Source: an uncultured Microcaldota archaeon (GTDB taxonomy: Archaea > Micrarchaeota > Micrarchaeia > Norongarragalinales > CAINOH01). From it: a DNA stretch of 64,000 nucleotides. Numbering within the stretch: position 1 is the first letter of the stretch; each line of letters begins with the position of its first letter. The stretch is taken from NCBI GenBank assembly GCA_903851445.1, contig CAINOH010000009.1, positions 197,784-261,783 on the forward strand, given 5' to 3'. Under the pieces are notes generated by a model. The model was given only the letters and a program-made list of their open reading frames with translations, ran no database searches and was not told the origin of the DNA. Of the stretch, positions 30,675-38,425 are shown piece by piece. A program made the translations under genes and the position numbers.

Positions 30675-31511
30675 TTATCCCCGCGCCCTTTCGTACTCCT
30701 TCTTCATCAAAATCGCATCAGTCTCAATGTTCGGCGACTCGGAGATTATCGTTCCCGCGCACTTGTTGTCAACCAGGCTTTCCGCAAGCAGCGAAAAGCG
30801 GGGCGACTCTGCATCGATGGTCAGGTGCCTAAGCTCGCCCTTTGCCGAGTATTGTATTCCTGCAAAGTGGCAGTGAAGCTGTTGCAAGCCCGCCTTTCCA
30901 ACAGCGTCTTCCACTGTCTCGAATATCCTGTCAAAGTCCTTTTTCGTATTCAAGCCGCCGTTCGCCCTCGCGTGCAAATGGGCAAAGTCAATCGTCGGCT
31001 TGAACCGTTCAAAGCCAATCTCGGACGCAAGGCCGTAAAGCTCCGCAAGGTTTCCGAAGGCGCTTGGCTTTCCGGTAGTTTCCGGTGCAAGGACTGCCTT
31101 GCGTATTCCCGCCTTTTTCATCGAGTCCAAGACGTTCAGGTAGCCTTCCTTTGCAGCCTCGAACGCTTTTTTCCCGTCAAGCTTGCCGTAGTATCCCGTG
31201 TGGACTACCACCCGGCCGCCGCCGGCATTTTCCAGAATCCGCGCAGTGTCAAGTATGCGCACCTTGCTTGCAGCCACTTTCTCCGGCTCGTCAGAGCACA
31301 GGTTGACGTAGTACGGCGCGTGGGCTGAAAGCACCACCTTGTTCTCTTTTGCTGCCTTTCCGCAGGCTTCTGCCTTCCCAGCTGCCATCCTTGCGGAGTG
31401 CACGAACTCGAACTCGAAGGCGTCCAGGCCCAGCTTGCGCACAAACCCGATTCCCGCAAGCGAGTCGCGCCCGGGGCAGGAAAGCGGTATGCCAGCGGTT
31501 CCGAAAATCAT
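30675..31511 (-). CDS. Endonuclease IV-like TIM-barrel protein
   Basis: A 278-aa protein of the AP endonuclease 2 / xylose isomerase-like fold. The metal ligands of endonuclease IV can be recognised: H in LSAHAPYYVNLCS, H in VVVHTGYYG, E in VLAPETTGKPSAFGN, D and H in TIDFAHLHARANGG, H in LHCHFAGI, and E in IISESPN. This family cuts DNA 5' of abasic sites in base-excision repair, consistent with the nth and AlkD-like genes nearby. The ATG at 31511 (MIFGTAGIP) matches the family start; the track start adds 15 non-conserved residues. Confidence 0.85.
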   Translation of the reverse strand: MIFGTAGIPLSCPGRDSLAGIGFVRKLGLDAFEFEFVHSARMAAGKAEACGKAAKENKVVLSAHAPYYVNLCSDEPEKVAASKVRILDTARILENAGGGRVVVHTGYYGKLDGKKAFEAAKEGYLNVLDSMKKAGIRKAVLAPETTGKPSAFGNLAELYGLASEIGFERFKPTIDFAHLHARANGGLNTKKDFDRIFETVEDAVGKAGLQQLHCHFAGIQYSAKGELRHLTIDAESPRFSLLAESLVDNKCAGTIISESPNIETDAILMKKEYERARG

Positions 31512-31595
31512 TGCCACGCAAAGACTTGATTTGGGAGGGATTAATAGCATTAGCAACCACGTTATTTTCGGCTATAGGCAACAGCCGCGAAGGCG

Positions 31596-32276
31596 ATGGG
31601 AATGGCAACAGTCACTTATCTCGGGCACTCCGGGTTCTTGGTGGAGCTTGAGGGCAAGATATTGCTTTTCGACCCCTGGCTGGACCCGAGGCCGAAAAAC
31701 GCAGAGAGGCTGGTGCCGCCGTCAACCAGCGCGGAGAAAATCAAGAAGGCCGACGCAATCTTCATCTCAAGCCCGGCTTTCGACCACTTTGACGCCCACG
31801 ACGTCTCCATAATCGCCGAAGGCACCTACGCGCATGTGGTCGCGCCTGAGGAGGTGCTCTCGCAGCTTCAAATCCAGGATAAGTTCAAGATGTCCGCAGT
31901 TGACGGCGACGACTTCGAGTTTTACGGCATGGGCATCCAAGTTCTTCCTGTTCGCAGCAACACGCCCGGCGCAGTTGGCTACCTGGTCCGCTGCGGCGCA
32001 AAGAGCGTCTATTTCTCGGGCGACACTTACGACTTTTTCGCGCTTGCAAACGTCGAGGCGGACCTTGCGCTCCTCCCAATCGGCGGCACGCAGACCATGG
32101 ACATACTGTCGGCAGTGAGCGCGGTAAAGAAGATGCGCGTAAAATACGTCATCCCCTGCCACTACGACACGTTCTCCCGCATCCATGCCGACCCCTACGA
32201 TTTCGCAAAGCGCGTAAAGCAGGAGACCAAGGCCCAGGCAGTAGTCCTGGGCGTGGGTCAGACTGCACGTTTCTAG
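31596..32276 (+). CDS. UPF0173-type metallo-beta-lactamase fold protein lacking the HxHxDH histidines
   Basis: A 226-aa MBL-fold protein resembling the UPF0173/YtkL group: TVTYLGHSGFLVELEGKILL and FDPWLDP at the N-terminus, then SVYFSGDTYDF, LALLPIGGTQTMD and VIPCHYDTF. In place of HxHxDH it has SSPAFDHFD, so the first two metal-binding His are Ser and Ala while the Asp-His pair is kept. One zinc site is probably altered or lost. The protein may use a different metal set or be a non-hydrolytic relative. It is divergent from the endonuclease IV-like gene. Confidence 0.8.
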   Translation: MGMATVTYLGHSGFLVELEGKILLFDPWLDPRPKNAERLVPPSTSAEKIKKADAIFISSPAFDHFDAHDVSIIAEGTYAHVVAPEEVLSQLQIQDKFKMSAVDGDDFEFYGMGIQVLPVRSNTPGAVGYLVRCGAKSVYFSGDTYDFFALANVEADLALLPIGGTQTMDILSAVSAVKKMRVKYVIPCHYDTFSRIHADPYDFAKRVKQETKAQAVVLGVGQTARF

Positions 32277-32382
32277 GCCGTTGACCGGGCCGCGGGCCGT
32301 TCAAACCCCGCAGGGCCCTTTCGGAGTTTTTTTAAGACTCCTCATGCCCTAATATGATTCCCACTAACAGGTGATTTTGGAT

Positions 32383-32787
32383 ATGATTACGCACGGAAGG
32401 ATAGTCGAGGTCAAGGCGACCAAGAAAAAGGATGGCAACATCACCGGAATGTCGGTCAACGTCAGTGTTGAGAGTGTGGCAACCGAGGGCAGCCAGATCA
32501 AGGTGGCGTACACTTACGAGATAATCTATCAGCAGGACGTAGCCAGCATGTCTATATCCGGCGAGCTGTTCACCGACGCGAACTCCGACCTTGGAAAGAA
32601 GCTCCTTGACGGCTGGAAGAAGAACAAGCAGCTCCCGGCTGACGCGGCAGAGGAGATAATCACCGCGCTCACCTATGCCGGAAGCAGCGTGGGCACGCTC
32701 CTTGCCTTTGCAATCAACATCAACGCGCCGATCAACGTGCCGCGCGCAAAGGTCGCGCCCGCAGGGCAGAGCCCCAAGGCGGGTTAG
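32383..32787 (+). CDS. Conserved-looking hypothetical protein
   Basis: A 134-aa soluble protein with a beta-rich N-terminal part (ITHGRIVEVKATKKKDGNIT, then GMSVNVSVESVATEGSQIKV and AYTYEIIYQQDVASMSISG) and a helical C-terminal part (LGKKLLDGWKKNKQLPADAA, IITALTYAGSSVGTLLAFAI). The organisation resembles small archaeal proteins found near translation genes, but I cannot name one. The ATG at 32383 follows AGGTGATTTTGG, a good site; the track start at 32371 is the GTG-like codon inside that site. It may be the first gene of a unit with the two orphan genes downstream. Confidence 0.6.
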   Translation: MITHGRIVEVKATKKKDGNITGMSVNVSVESVATEGSQIKVAYTYEIIYQQDVASMSISGELFTDANSDLGKKLLDGWKKNKQLPADAAEEIITALTYAGSSVGTLLAFAININAPINVPRAKVAPAGQSPKAG

Positions 32788-32804
32788 GTATTTGAGGTGT
32801 TCAT

Positions 32805-33071
32805 ATGACGCAGTTTATTCCCAAGGGAGAAGAGCCCGCACGCAAAAAGCCAATATCGCCCATTGCAAGTAAATCCGCAGAAGAAGCCGTTCAGAGGGCA
32901 TTTGAATTTTTCAGCGCGACCACACCTGCAGAGCACGCCAAGATAGCCCGCTATTTCGGCAAAAATCCGGACCATGCACACATATTCATGAAAGCTAAGA
33001 AGCTTCCGGACGGCATGCCCTTGGCGGAGAAGAAGTCCTTGTTGTGGCAGCAGCTTGGATACCGGCGATAG
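32805..33071 (+). CDS. Orphan hypothetical protein
   Basis: An 88-aa basic protein. The first 25 residues are disordered-looking and rich in Pro, Lys and Ser; the rest is helical (AEEAVQRAFEFFSATTPAEH, then IARYFGKNPDHAHIFMKAKK). No family assignment. It starts 17 nt after the previous gene with GAGGTGTTCAT as ribosome binding site, so it is likely co-transcribed with it. Codon use matches the neighbouring orphan at 33136. Confidence 0.5.
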   Translation: MTQFIPKGEEPARKKPISPIASKSAEEAVQRAFEFFSATTPAEHAKIARYFGKNPDHAHIFMKAKKLPDGMPLAEKKSLLWQQLGYRR

Positions 33072-33135
33072 GAGCAGTTCTATCATTTCCTTTTTTTTCA
33101 TATTCCTTTTTCTTCGTTTCCACCCTACTTGTTCA

Positions 33136-34986
33136 ATGGTCCCAAAAGCCAAGCTCCCACCAAGGCCATTCCAACAGTCGAGCCTCTTTCGGAGATTTTC
33201 CGGCATCTCGCGCTTTTCGGGCGAGGAACGGCACATACTTTCCGAACTTTCCAACGCCTGGGATGCGGCAGCTGCCACGGCCGCGCAAAAAAGGGCGGCA
33301 GAGCTGAAGCCAAAGGTACCTACCGTGCTGCAGGATTACCCGCGCTATACTGCTGACGCGTTCGCGTTCATCAATAAGTTCACCCACTCCGCCAACAGCC
33401 GCGACTATGGTGCTTCCCTGCTCGAGTACATGGCCGGAAAGTATCCCCAGGCGCACGCGCAGGTTTGCGACATCGCGCGAAATCGGCTTGGGTTTGGGCC
33501 GCGCCATGATGCAAAAAACCCACAGTCGCAGGACTCCAAGCCGCCGATAGCACAAGACGAGCAGTCGGACCAGCGTGTGGAATGGTATTCGCGTCCTGAG
33601 ACGTTCCTTCCAGTTGTGTCGAGAGCCCCGCCAGTGCACGCGCATGCAAACGATGCTGCCGGCCAGACGGAAAAACCGTGGTATGCGGTCCCAGTGCCCG
33701 GTGTGACAATTAAAAAGAAGGAAAAGTCCGCGCCCGTTCCAAAAGAAAAGTCCGTTGTTCTTCCCCCGCCGGTCGGCTATTCAAGGTATTACCCATCCAA
33801 TCCCCTTGTTGACAACCTGCGATTCTATTTCGGAGTGATAAACCCAGCAGGCCTTCGTTTTAAGAGCATATCAAAATTCATACGCAGCGACCCGGTGTCC
33901 TCGCGGGCAGTTCAGATTGTCAACGAAAACGGGCTGGACCTTGCAAACCCCGAGCACGTCCGACAACTGGAGAAAACCATCGGGCGCGAGTTCAGTCAAG
34001 ATGCCCTTGGGCCTATGAAAAAGAAACCGCTTAATAAAATTAAAAGAAAGTTCATGACTATTGACGACCTAAAGACAGAACCCCCCAAGCCCACCAATTT
34101 CAATGTCGAATATACTCCGTTTTTTCACGTGCTTGTGCGAAACAAGGCGGGTTCAAAAGACGTTGGTGTTCCTGTCAAGGCCACCGGTCAAAAAGGCGGG
34201 TGGGGCCGTGTTGCCGGCACAAAGTTTGCCCCGAAGCTTTCAAAGGACCCTCGCGAGAACGTGCGCAAACTCCTCGATGGCACCCTTCCGTTCGGTTCAA
34301 AGGGTGAATTCCGGCGGCTGATAAAATCAGACCCGGAGCATATTATCGCCTGGCACGAGCTTACGGGTACGAAGCCAGTATTGCCTTCCGCGGCAAAAGA
34401 CGTTCCCCCCAGAGCCAAAAGGCAAAAAGACGCAAACCCAAACCAAGCAGATACCATCGAGCCGTTAAGTCCGGCTGCCGGCATCGACCGCGTGGTAGGT
34501 GATTTGGTGCGCTACCGCAACAAGGAGCCAAGCCCCACAGAAATCAACGAGGTTAACCGCTTACTTGCCGACTTGGTTCAGGGAGTCGAAGAACCCGCTT
34601 ACAAGTTCGGACGACCTGCCTTACCATTGAAAGAACAGGTCTTTTGCGCCATCCAAAAAGTCTATTCTCAACGATCCAGCCGCGGCGCCGTCTCCCTATT
34701 CAATAATGCCGTCCAGAACGGCCTAATAACGCATCGGCCGTACTTTAACGCGGTTTCAAAATTCTTGAACCGCGAGGACGTAACGCCCATCTTGCAACAC
34801 TTGGTAGCGGTCTCGGCACCTCCGCTTAAGGCGGTGGAAACGGGGTTTGCGATGGGTTCAACGGACTTTAGGGTCCCTCGCCTTACCCCGAGGCTTAAGT
34901 CCAAGAACCGCACCGCCCAAATAAACGAGTTACTCTGCAAGGTCATAGCACACAATCTGACCGTAGTACAAGAAAACAAAAGTTAG
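33136..34986 (+). CDS. Large orphan protein, Pro/Lys-rich, function unknown
   Basis: A 616-aa soluble protein with no recognised domain. Layout: short helical N-terminal region (LSELSNAWDAAAATAAQKR), a Pro-rich low-complexity linker (residues ~140-230, with PPPVGYSRYYPS at its end), a possible folded region with TPFFHVLVRNKAGSKDVGVP, a second linker (PPRAKRQKDANPNQADTIEP), and a helical C-terminal part (VVGDLVRYRNKEPSPTEINE, QVFCAIQKVYSQRSSRGAVS) that could contain PPR/TPR-like helical hairpins. No signal peptide or membrane helix. I use the ATG at 33136; the track start at 33055 would overlap the previous gene. Confidence 0.55.
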   Translation: MVPKAKLPPRPFQQSSLFRRFSGISRFSGEERHILSELSNAWDAAAATAAQKRAAELKPKVPTVLQDYPRYTADAFAFINKFTHSANSRDYGASLLEYMAGKYPQAHAQVCDIARNRLGFGPRHDAKNPQSQDSKPPIAQDEQSDQRVEWYSRPETFLPVVSRAPPVHAHANDAAGQTEKPWYAVPVPGVTIKKKEKSAPVPKEKSVVLPPPVGYSRYYPSNPLVDNLRFYFGVINPAGLRFKSISKFIRSDPVSSRAVQIVNENGLDLANPEHVRQLEKTIGREFSQDALGPMKKKPLNKIKRKFMTIDDLKTEPPKPTNFNVEYTPFFHVLVRNKAGSKDVGVPVKATGQKGGWGRVAGTKFAPKLSKDPRENVRKLLDGTLPFGSKGEFRRLIKSDPEHIIAWHELTGTKPVLPSAAKDVPPRAKRQKDANPNQADTIEPLSPAAGIDRVVGDLVRYRNKEPSPTEINEVNRLLADLVQGVEEPAYKFGRPALPLKEQVFCAIQKVYSQRSSRGAVSLFNNAVQNGLITHRPYFNAVSKFLNREDVTPILQHLVAVSAPPLKAVETGFAMGSTDFRVPRLTPRLKSKNRTAQINELLCKVIAHNLTVVQENKS

Positions 34987-35141
34987 GAGTTAGCCCGAAT
35001 TTACCAAGGCAGGAACTTTTCAACAAAAGCTCCAACGTCGCGCGCCTTATGGGGCTTCTCAAGGAAGTGCCGGAGCCGAACCCGCGTTTTAGCCTGTTCC
35101 GCAGGCGCCGCTAAGAGTCAAAAAACATAAAATTAGGATTG
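34987..35141. other. Short gap with gene remnant-like frame
   Basis: On the minus strand a frame without any start codon reads AEQAKTRVRLRHFLEKPHK and ends at TAA near 35001. It looks like the C-terminus of a protein but is cut off by a stop (TGA) just upstream, so it may be a decayed fragment or chance. Nothing else is visible before the P1 terminator hairpin. Confidence 0.25.
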
Positions 35142-35161
35142 GAGGGAAAAAACAATCCCTC
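35142..35161 (-). terminator. Hairpin with T-run after the P1 gene
   Basis: On the minus strand GAGGGA pairs with TCCCTC around TTGTTTTT, about 25 nt after the stop of the L12/P1 gene. The T-rich loop and the following T-rich stretch fit an archaeal termination site for the L1-L10-P1 operon. Confidence 0.45.
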
Positions 35162-35185
35162 AAGCCGTAATGGTACGTGTAGTAT

Positions 35186-35485
35186 TTATCCGAACAGGCT
35201 CGCAAGTCCCGCTGCAGCCTCTTCCTCCTTCTTCTCCTCGGAGACTTCAGCCTTCTTCTCTTCCTTCTTGGCCTCTCCTGCGGGTGTGGCTGGTGCTGCG
35301 GCGAAAGCTGCCTGCTTGATTGCGTCCTCGATGTTCACGCCCTCGAGCGCTGCAACGAGTGCCTTGATTTTTGTCGGCTCCTCGTTGACTCCAGCTGCGG
35401 CGAGGACCTTCTTTACGTTGTCCTCGCTTATGGGCTGGCCTGCGGCGTGCAGGAGCAATGCGGCATATGCGTCTTTCATTTGCAT
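35186..35485 (-). CDS. rpl12: Large ribosomal subunit protein P1 (archaeal L12)
   Basis: Stalk protein that recruits translation GTPases. The 99-aa protein has the N-terminal dimerisation domain ([40 protein letters not shown]), an Ala-rich hinge, a highly charged Glu/Lys segment, and the end GLASLFG, which is the conserved C-terminal motif that contacts aEF2 and aIF5B (usually GLGALFG). It is the last gene of the L1-L10-P1 operon, 29 nt after P0. Confidence 0.96.
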   Translation of the reverse strand: MQMKDAYAALLLHAAGQPISEDNVKKVLAAAGVNEEPTKIKALVAALEGVNIEDAIKQAAFAAAPATPAGEAKKEEKKAEVSEEKKEEEAAAGLASLFG

Positions 35486-35514
35486 CTCCTCAATTTATCG
35501 TAAAACCTATTTCG

Positions 35515-36348
35515 TCATCCTTGCGCAGGGGCGGCTGGCTCGGAAGGCGCTGCCGGTGCAGCGGCCTCCTTTGGCGCCTTGTCCTCAACTACCTTGTTGA
35601 TTGCAAGCGCCTTTGCCTGCGCTGATGCGAGTATGACTGGTGTTGAATCCTTGTTGTAAATCTCCGCGAACACGCACAGGTTCATCGCGGCCTGGTGTGC
35701 TGATGCGAGCTGTGCGATGTACTGCGAGTCGTCGACGTCAAGCACGTTGGCAGGGTAAGTCATGTTGTCGGTGAACGCCGACTTCATGGTCATCCCGATT
35801 TCGAACGGCTCGATGCCGAGCTTTGTGAGTATCTTTGCAACCGCGTCCGCAATCGGCTCGCCCTTCCTGGCAACAGTCGCGTCGCTTACAATCACGATTT
35901 TTGTTCCCTGTATCTTGGCGTTGATTTTCGCCTGCTTGAGCTCGGTTAGCACCGGGCCAGGTGCAAGGTTGGTCTCCCCGCCAGGGACTACGATGTCCGC
36001 GTTTGCAATCATCCCGGTCTTTGCCGGTGCCTTGGCCTTGCTTTGGCGCAGCATCTTTGCAAGCTTGAACGGGTCCTCGTTTGAAAGGAGGAACGCGACT
36101 GAGCCGCTCTCGTCAATCGTCTTTGAGAGCGCGTCGAAGCCAGGCTTGTTTGCCTTCTCAAGCGCCTTGCGCAGGAGCGTCGTGCGCGTAATCACGAGCT
36201 CGGCCTTCCCGCGGAGCTTCTTCTTGATTGCGTTGTAGTGCTTTGACGGCAGGTTCTGCAGGCTGACCACTGCCACGACCTTGTAAGCGGCAATCTTCTT
36301 GGTAAGGTCGGCTACTGCCTTTTCCTTCTGCTTTCGGTTTAGTACCAT
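35515..36348 (-). CDS. rpl10: Large ribosomal subunit protein uL10 (P0)
   Basis: Anchors the P1 stalk dimers to 23S rRNA. The 277-aa protein starts with LNRKQKEKAVADLTKKIAAY and has the rRNA-binding domain with VVSLQNLPSKHYNAIKKKLR and TRTTLLRKALE, followed by the archaeal insertion domain (GPVLTELKQAKINAKIQGTK) and P1-binding helices. The C-terminal end is an Ala/Pro-rich hinge finishing in PAAPAQG: it lacks the usual acidic SLFG-type tail seen in P1 and in most archaeal P0. I use the ATG at 36348; the track adds MIL upstream. Confidence 0.95.
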   Translation of the reverse strand: MVLNRKQKEKAVADLTKKIAAYKVVAVVSLQNLPSKHYNAIKKKLRGKAELVITRTTLLRKALEKANKPGFDALSKTIDESGSVAFLLSNEDPFKLAKMLRQSKAKAPAKTGMIANADIVVPGGETNLAPGPVLTELKQAKINAKIQGTKIVIVSDATVARKGEPIADAVAKILTKLGIEPFEIGMTMKSAFTDNMTYPANVLDVDDSQYIAQLASAHQAAMNLCVFAEIYNKDSTPVILASAQAKALAINKVVEDKAPKEAAAPAAPSEPAAPAQG

Positions 36349-36357
36349 GAGAATCAA

Positions 36358-37011
36358 CTATGCCGCCACGGCAACGGGCTTTCCCATTGTCGTCTTGATG
36401 TAAATGGACTTGATTTTGCCTTCGGTTGCCTTGTGCTTTATCGCGTCAATCACTGCAACCGCGTTCTCTGCAACCTGCTTGTCTGTCATCTCCTCGTTGC
36501 CCACGATGCAGTGGACTACCGGGAGGTACTTGCCCTTTGTTCTGAGCGTGACCGAGCGCTTTGCCTTCTCCACCACGTCAGGCAGGTTGGAGTTGGGCAT
36601 GATTGGCTTTGGCAGCTTGCCCTTGGAGCCAAGGACCTGACCGAGCGCCTTACCAACAGCGGCCATGAGCTGCGTCTGGGACAAGAGCGAATAGTTGAGG
36701 AGCTCCTTCTGCTTCTTCTTGTCCGAAGCGTAGGATGCGATCTGCTCGCTGCCGATGACCAGGGGCACGAGCTTCTTCATGTCTACAGCCAGCTGGCCGT
36801 CAGCGAACACCGCCACCTCTACCGGACGCGGTGCGTAAGGGAGCGTGACTTCGAGCGTGATGCGGTTCTCCGGCTTGTTGAAGTCGATGTCGCGGAAGTT
36901 GATGGCGATGTCCACGCTCTGCTTGAACTTGCGCTTGCCCTTGTTCTCAGTAAGCACCGCAGTGACTGCCTTTGAGACCTTGTCGTTTTCGTAGACCAAT
37001 TGTTCTGGCAC
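36358..37011 (-). CDS. rpl1: Large ribosomal subunit protein uL1
   Basis: Forms the L1 stalk and helps release deacylated tRNA; in many archaea it represses its own operon. The 217-aa protein has the N-terminal FKQSVDIAINFRDIDFNKPE, the domain II region with GKLPKPIMPNSNLPDVVEKA (including the conserved PxPxP-like segment) and the end TTMGKPVAVA. It starts with GTG at 37011. It is the first gene of the L1-L10-P1 operon, which in many euryarchaea is continuous with L11; here L11 is 6 kb away. Confidence 0.96.
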   Translation of the reverse strand: MPEQLVYENDKVSKAVTAVLTENKGKRKFKQSVDIAINFRDIDFNKPENRITLEVTLPYAPRPVEVAVFADGQLAVDMKKLVPLVIGSEQIASYASDKKKQKELLNYSLLSQTQLMAAVGKALGQVLGSKGKLPKPIMPNSNLPDVVEKAKRSVTLRTKGKYLPVVHCIVGNEEMTDKQVAENAVAVIDAIKHKATEGKIKSIYIKTTMGKPVAVAA

Positions 37012-37050
37012 CAGTTGAATCGTGAACCTTGCAGACGAACCTGTCGGATG

Positions 37051-37070
37051 CCACCGGCTTAAGCCGATGG
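37051..37070. promoter_or_regulatory. Hairpin in the leader of the L1 operon
   Basis: CCACCGGC-TTAA-GCCGATGG forms seven pairs and one mismatch, about 40 nt before the L1 GTG on the minus strand. L1 binds a stem in its own mRNA in several archaea, so this is a candidate control element; the fit to the L1 binding site was not tested. Confidence 0.35.
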
Positions 37071-37207
37071 GTCAAAAGAACCAGACGCTCCTAAGAGCCT
37101 TGATTCCCTCCTGCCCAGGGCAGTCCAAACGGGCGCATTTCTGCGGAACTATACAGTGAAGGTAATTGTTTATAAAAGTGATGAATTGGGTCGGGTCCTG
37201 AGCCAGA

Positions 37208-37216
37208 CCTATAAAC
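37208..37216 (+). promoter_or_regulatory. TATA box of the orphan membrane protein gene
   Basis: CTATAAACT is centred about 25 nt before the ATG at 37237, which would make the mRNA leaderless. A second TATA-like TTTATAAA lies at 37168-37175. Confidence 0.45.
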
Positions 37217-37236
37217 TAACTCGCCCAAGTTTTTGT

Positions 37237-38376
37237 ATGTTCGACCGCGACTTTGTAGGCAGGGTAAAATTCGTCTTTTCAGACCCGCAATACAGCAACG
37301 CCGACAGGGCTGTTTTTGTCGCGTATTACGTTTTCGTCATAGCCGGCATATTGGGCATCTTTTGGTATCTTTTTTCGACCCTGAACTTGGCAATAACCGC
37401 CTTTGTGCTTATCGCCTTCGCCGTAGTGCTTGCAAAAATCACTCAGTGGTGTTTCCAAAAATTCACCGTTGCGTACTTGAAGAATGCCGGAAGGGGTGAC
37501 GAGGTCGAACTCCGCACCGAAATGATGGATTACGCGGTCAAGGCCACGGATGCATTTGCAGGCAACCCCAAAGGAGTGAAGGCTTCCGACTTGCCAAAGG
37601 CGTCCCCCCTGTTGCAGAAGGAGTTTGACAAGCAGCAAGTGCCCGCAATATGGATTCAGGCATCCGTTGCAATCCTCCTAATCCTTTTTTTTGTTTTTTT
37701 GTCATTCGCATACAAGAACATCACCGGATACGACTACGTGTTCTTTGGCAACGGGCTTTCAGCCTACAACCGCCTGCCGTCCGACAAGTATGTGATTGTA
37801 CGATATAGCTTTGTGAATTATCCTCTGCCCGAAGGCTTGCAAGGTTCCCTTGACGGCAAGGATTTTGCGCTTTACCTTTCCAACAACACCCTTCTTATCA
37901 AACCAGGTAGTTCCGTTTTCATTCCCGTATCGGGGCCGCCTTACACTGCAATGTACTCGTATGTAACTAAGAAAGGGTTATCGGTGGACTTCAGCAAGAC
38001 TGCCTCTTTTGATATCTATGAAGGGTTTCCCGATTCATCCCGTCATGAATTTTTATCTAGTCTTTCGGGGAGTTTTGAATCAGACAACACCCATTCGTCT
38101 GGGTCTTTCGTCAGCGCGGACGTGATGGCCTTGGGCATTGAGGAGAACGGGACGATTTATTTCGTGCGCGAGTTCATCGACTCAAAGAAGCTCCAAGTGG
38201 ACCGCGTTCTGCACAATAGCGATTATTCATATGAAAACGAAAATGATGGAAAAGCATACCAGAAGCTCTATTTATCGGTTGGCCAGAAGATGTATGCAAA
38301 CTGCACTGCGTTGAACACGATGGTTCTCATTGAGCACCTCGGCATCTTCTCAAAAAGCGGGATTGTCTTAGGTTAG
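37237..38376 (+). CDS. Orphan membrane protein with large C-terminal domain
   Basis: A 379-aa protein with three predicted membrane helices in the first half: AVFVAYYVFVIAGILGIFWY, LAITAFVLIAFAVVLAKI (close together, about residues 25-75) and IQASVAILLILFFVFLSFAY (about 145-165). The remaining 210 residues are probably extracytoplasmic and beta-rich (VIVRYSFVNYPLPEGLQGSL, LYLSNNTLLIKPGSSVFIPV). There is no known domain. The AT-rich codon use differs from the ribosomal genes next to it. It stands in the block that separates the L1-L10-P1 operon from L11. Confidence 0.6.
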   Translation: MFDRDFVGRVKFVFSDPQYSNADRAVFVAYYVFVIAGILGIFWYLFSTLNLAITAFVLIAFAVVLAKITQWCFQKFTVAYLKNAGRGDEVELRTEMMDYAVKATDAFAGNPKGVKASDLPKASPLLQKEFDKQQVPAIWIQASVAILLILFFVFLSFAYKNITGYDYVFFGNGLSAYNRLPSDKYVIVRYSFVNYPLPEGLQGSLDGKDFALYLSNNTLLIKPGSSVFIPVSGPPYTAMYSYVTKKGLSVDFSKTASFDIYEGFPDSSRHEFLSSLSGSFESDNTHSSGSFVSADVMALGIEENGTIYFVREFIDSKKLQVDRVLHNSDYSYENENDGKAYQKLYLSVGQKMYANCTALNTMVLIEHLGIFSKSGIVLG

Positions 38377-38425
38377 TAGTGCTTCGCATCCTCGCGCATA
38401 AAAACCTGCAAGCAGAGATTTACCT

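Noticed and set aside
32281-32340. GC-rich repeat GGCCGTTGACC...GGGCCG after the MBL gene as terminator
   Set aside because: Short imperfect complementarity followed by only a short T-run; not distinctive.
34987-35114. Small gene on the minus strand with HFLEKPHKARDVGAFVEKFL
   Set aside because: The frame has no start codon and is closed upstream by a stop. At most a remnant.
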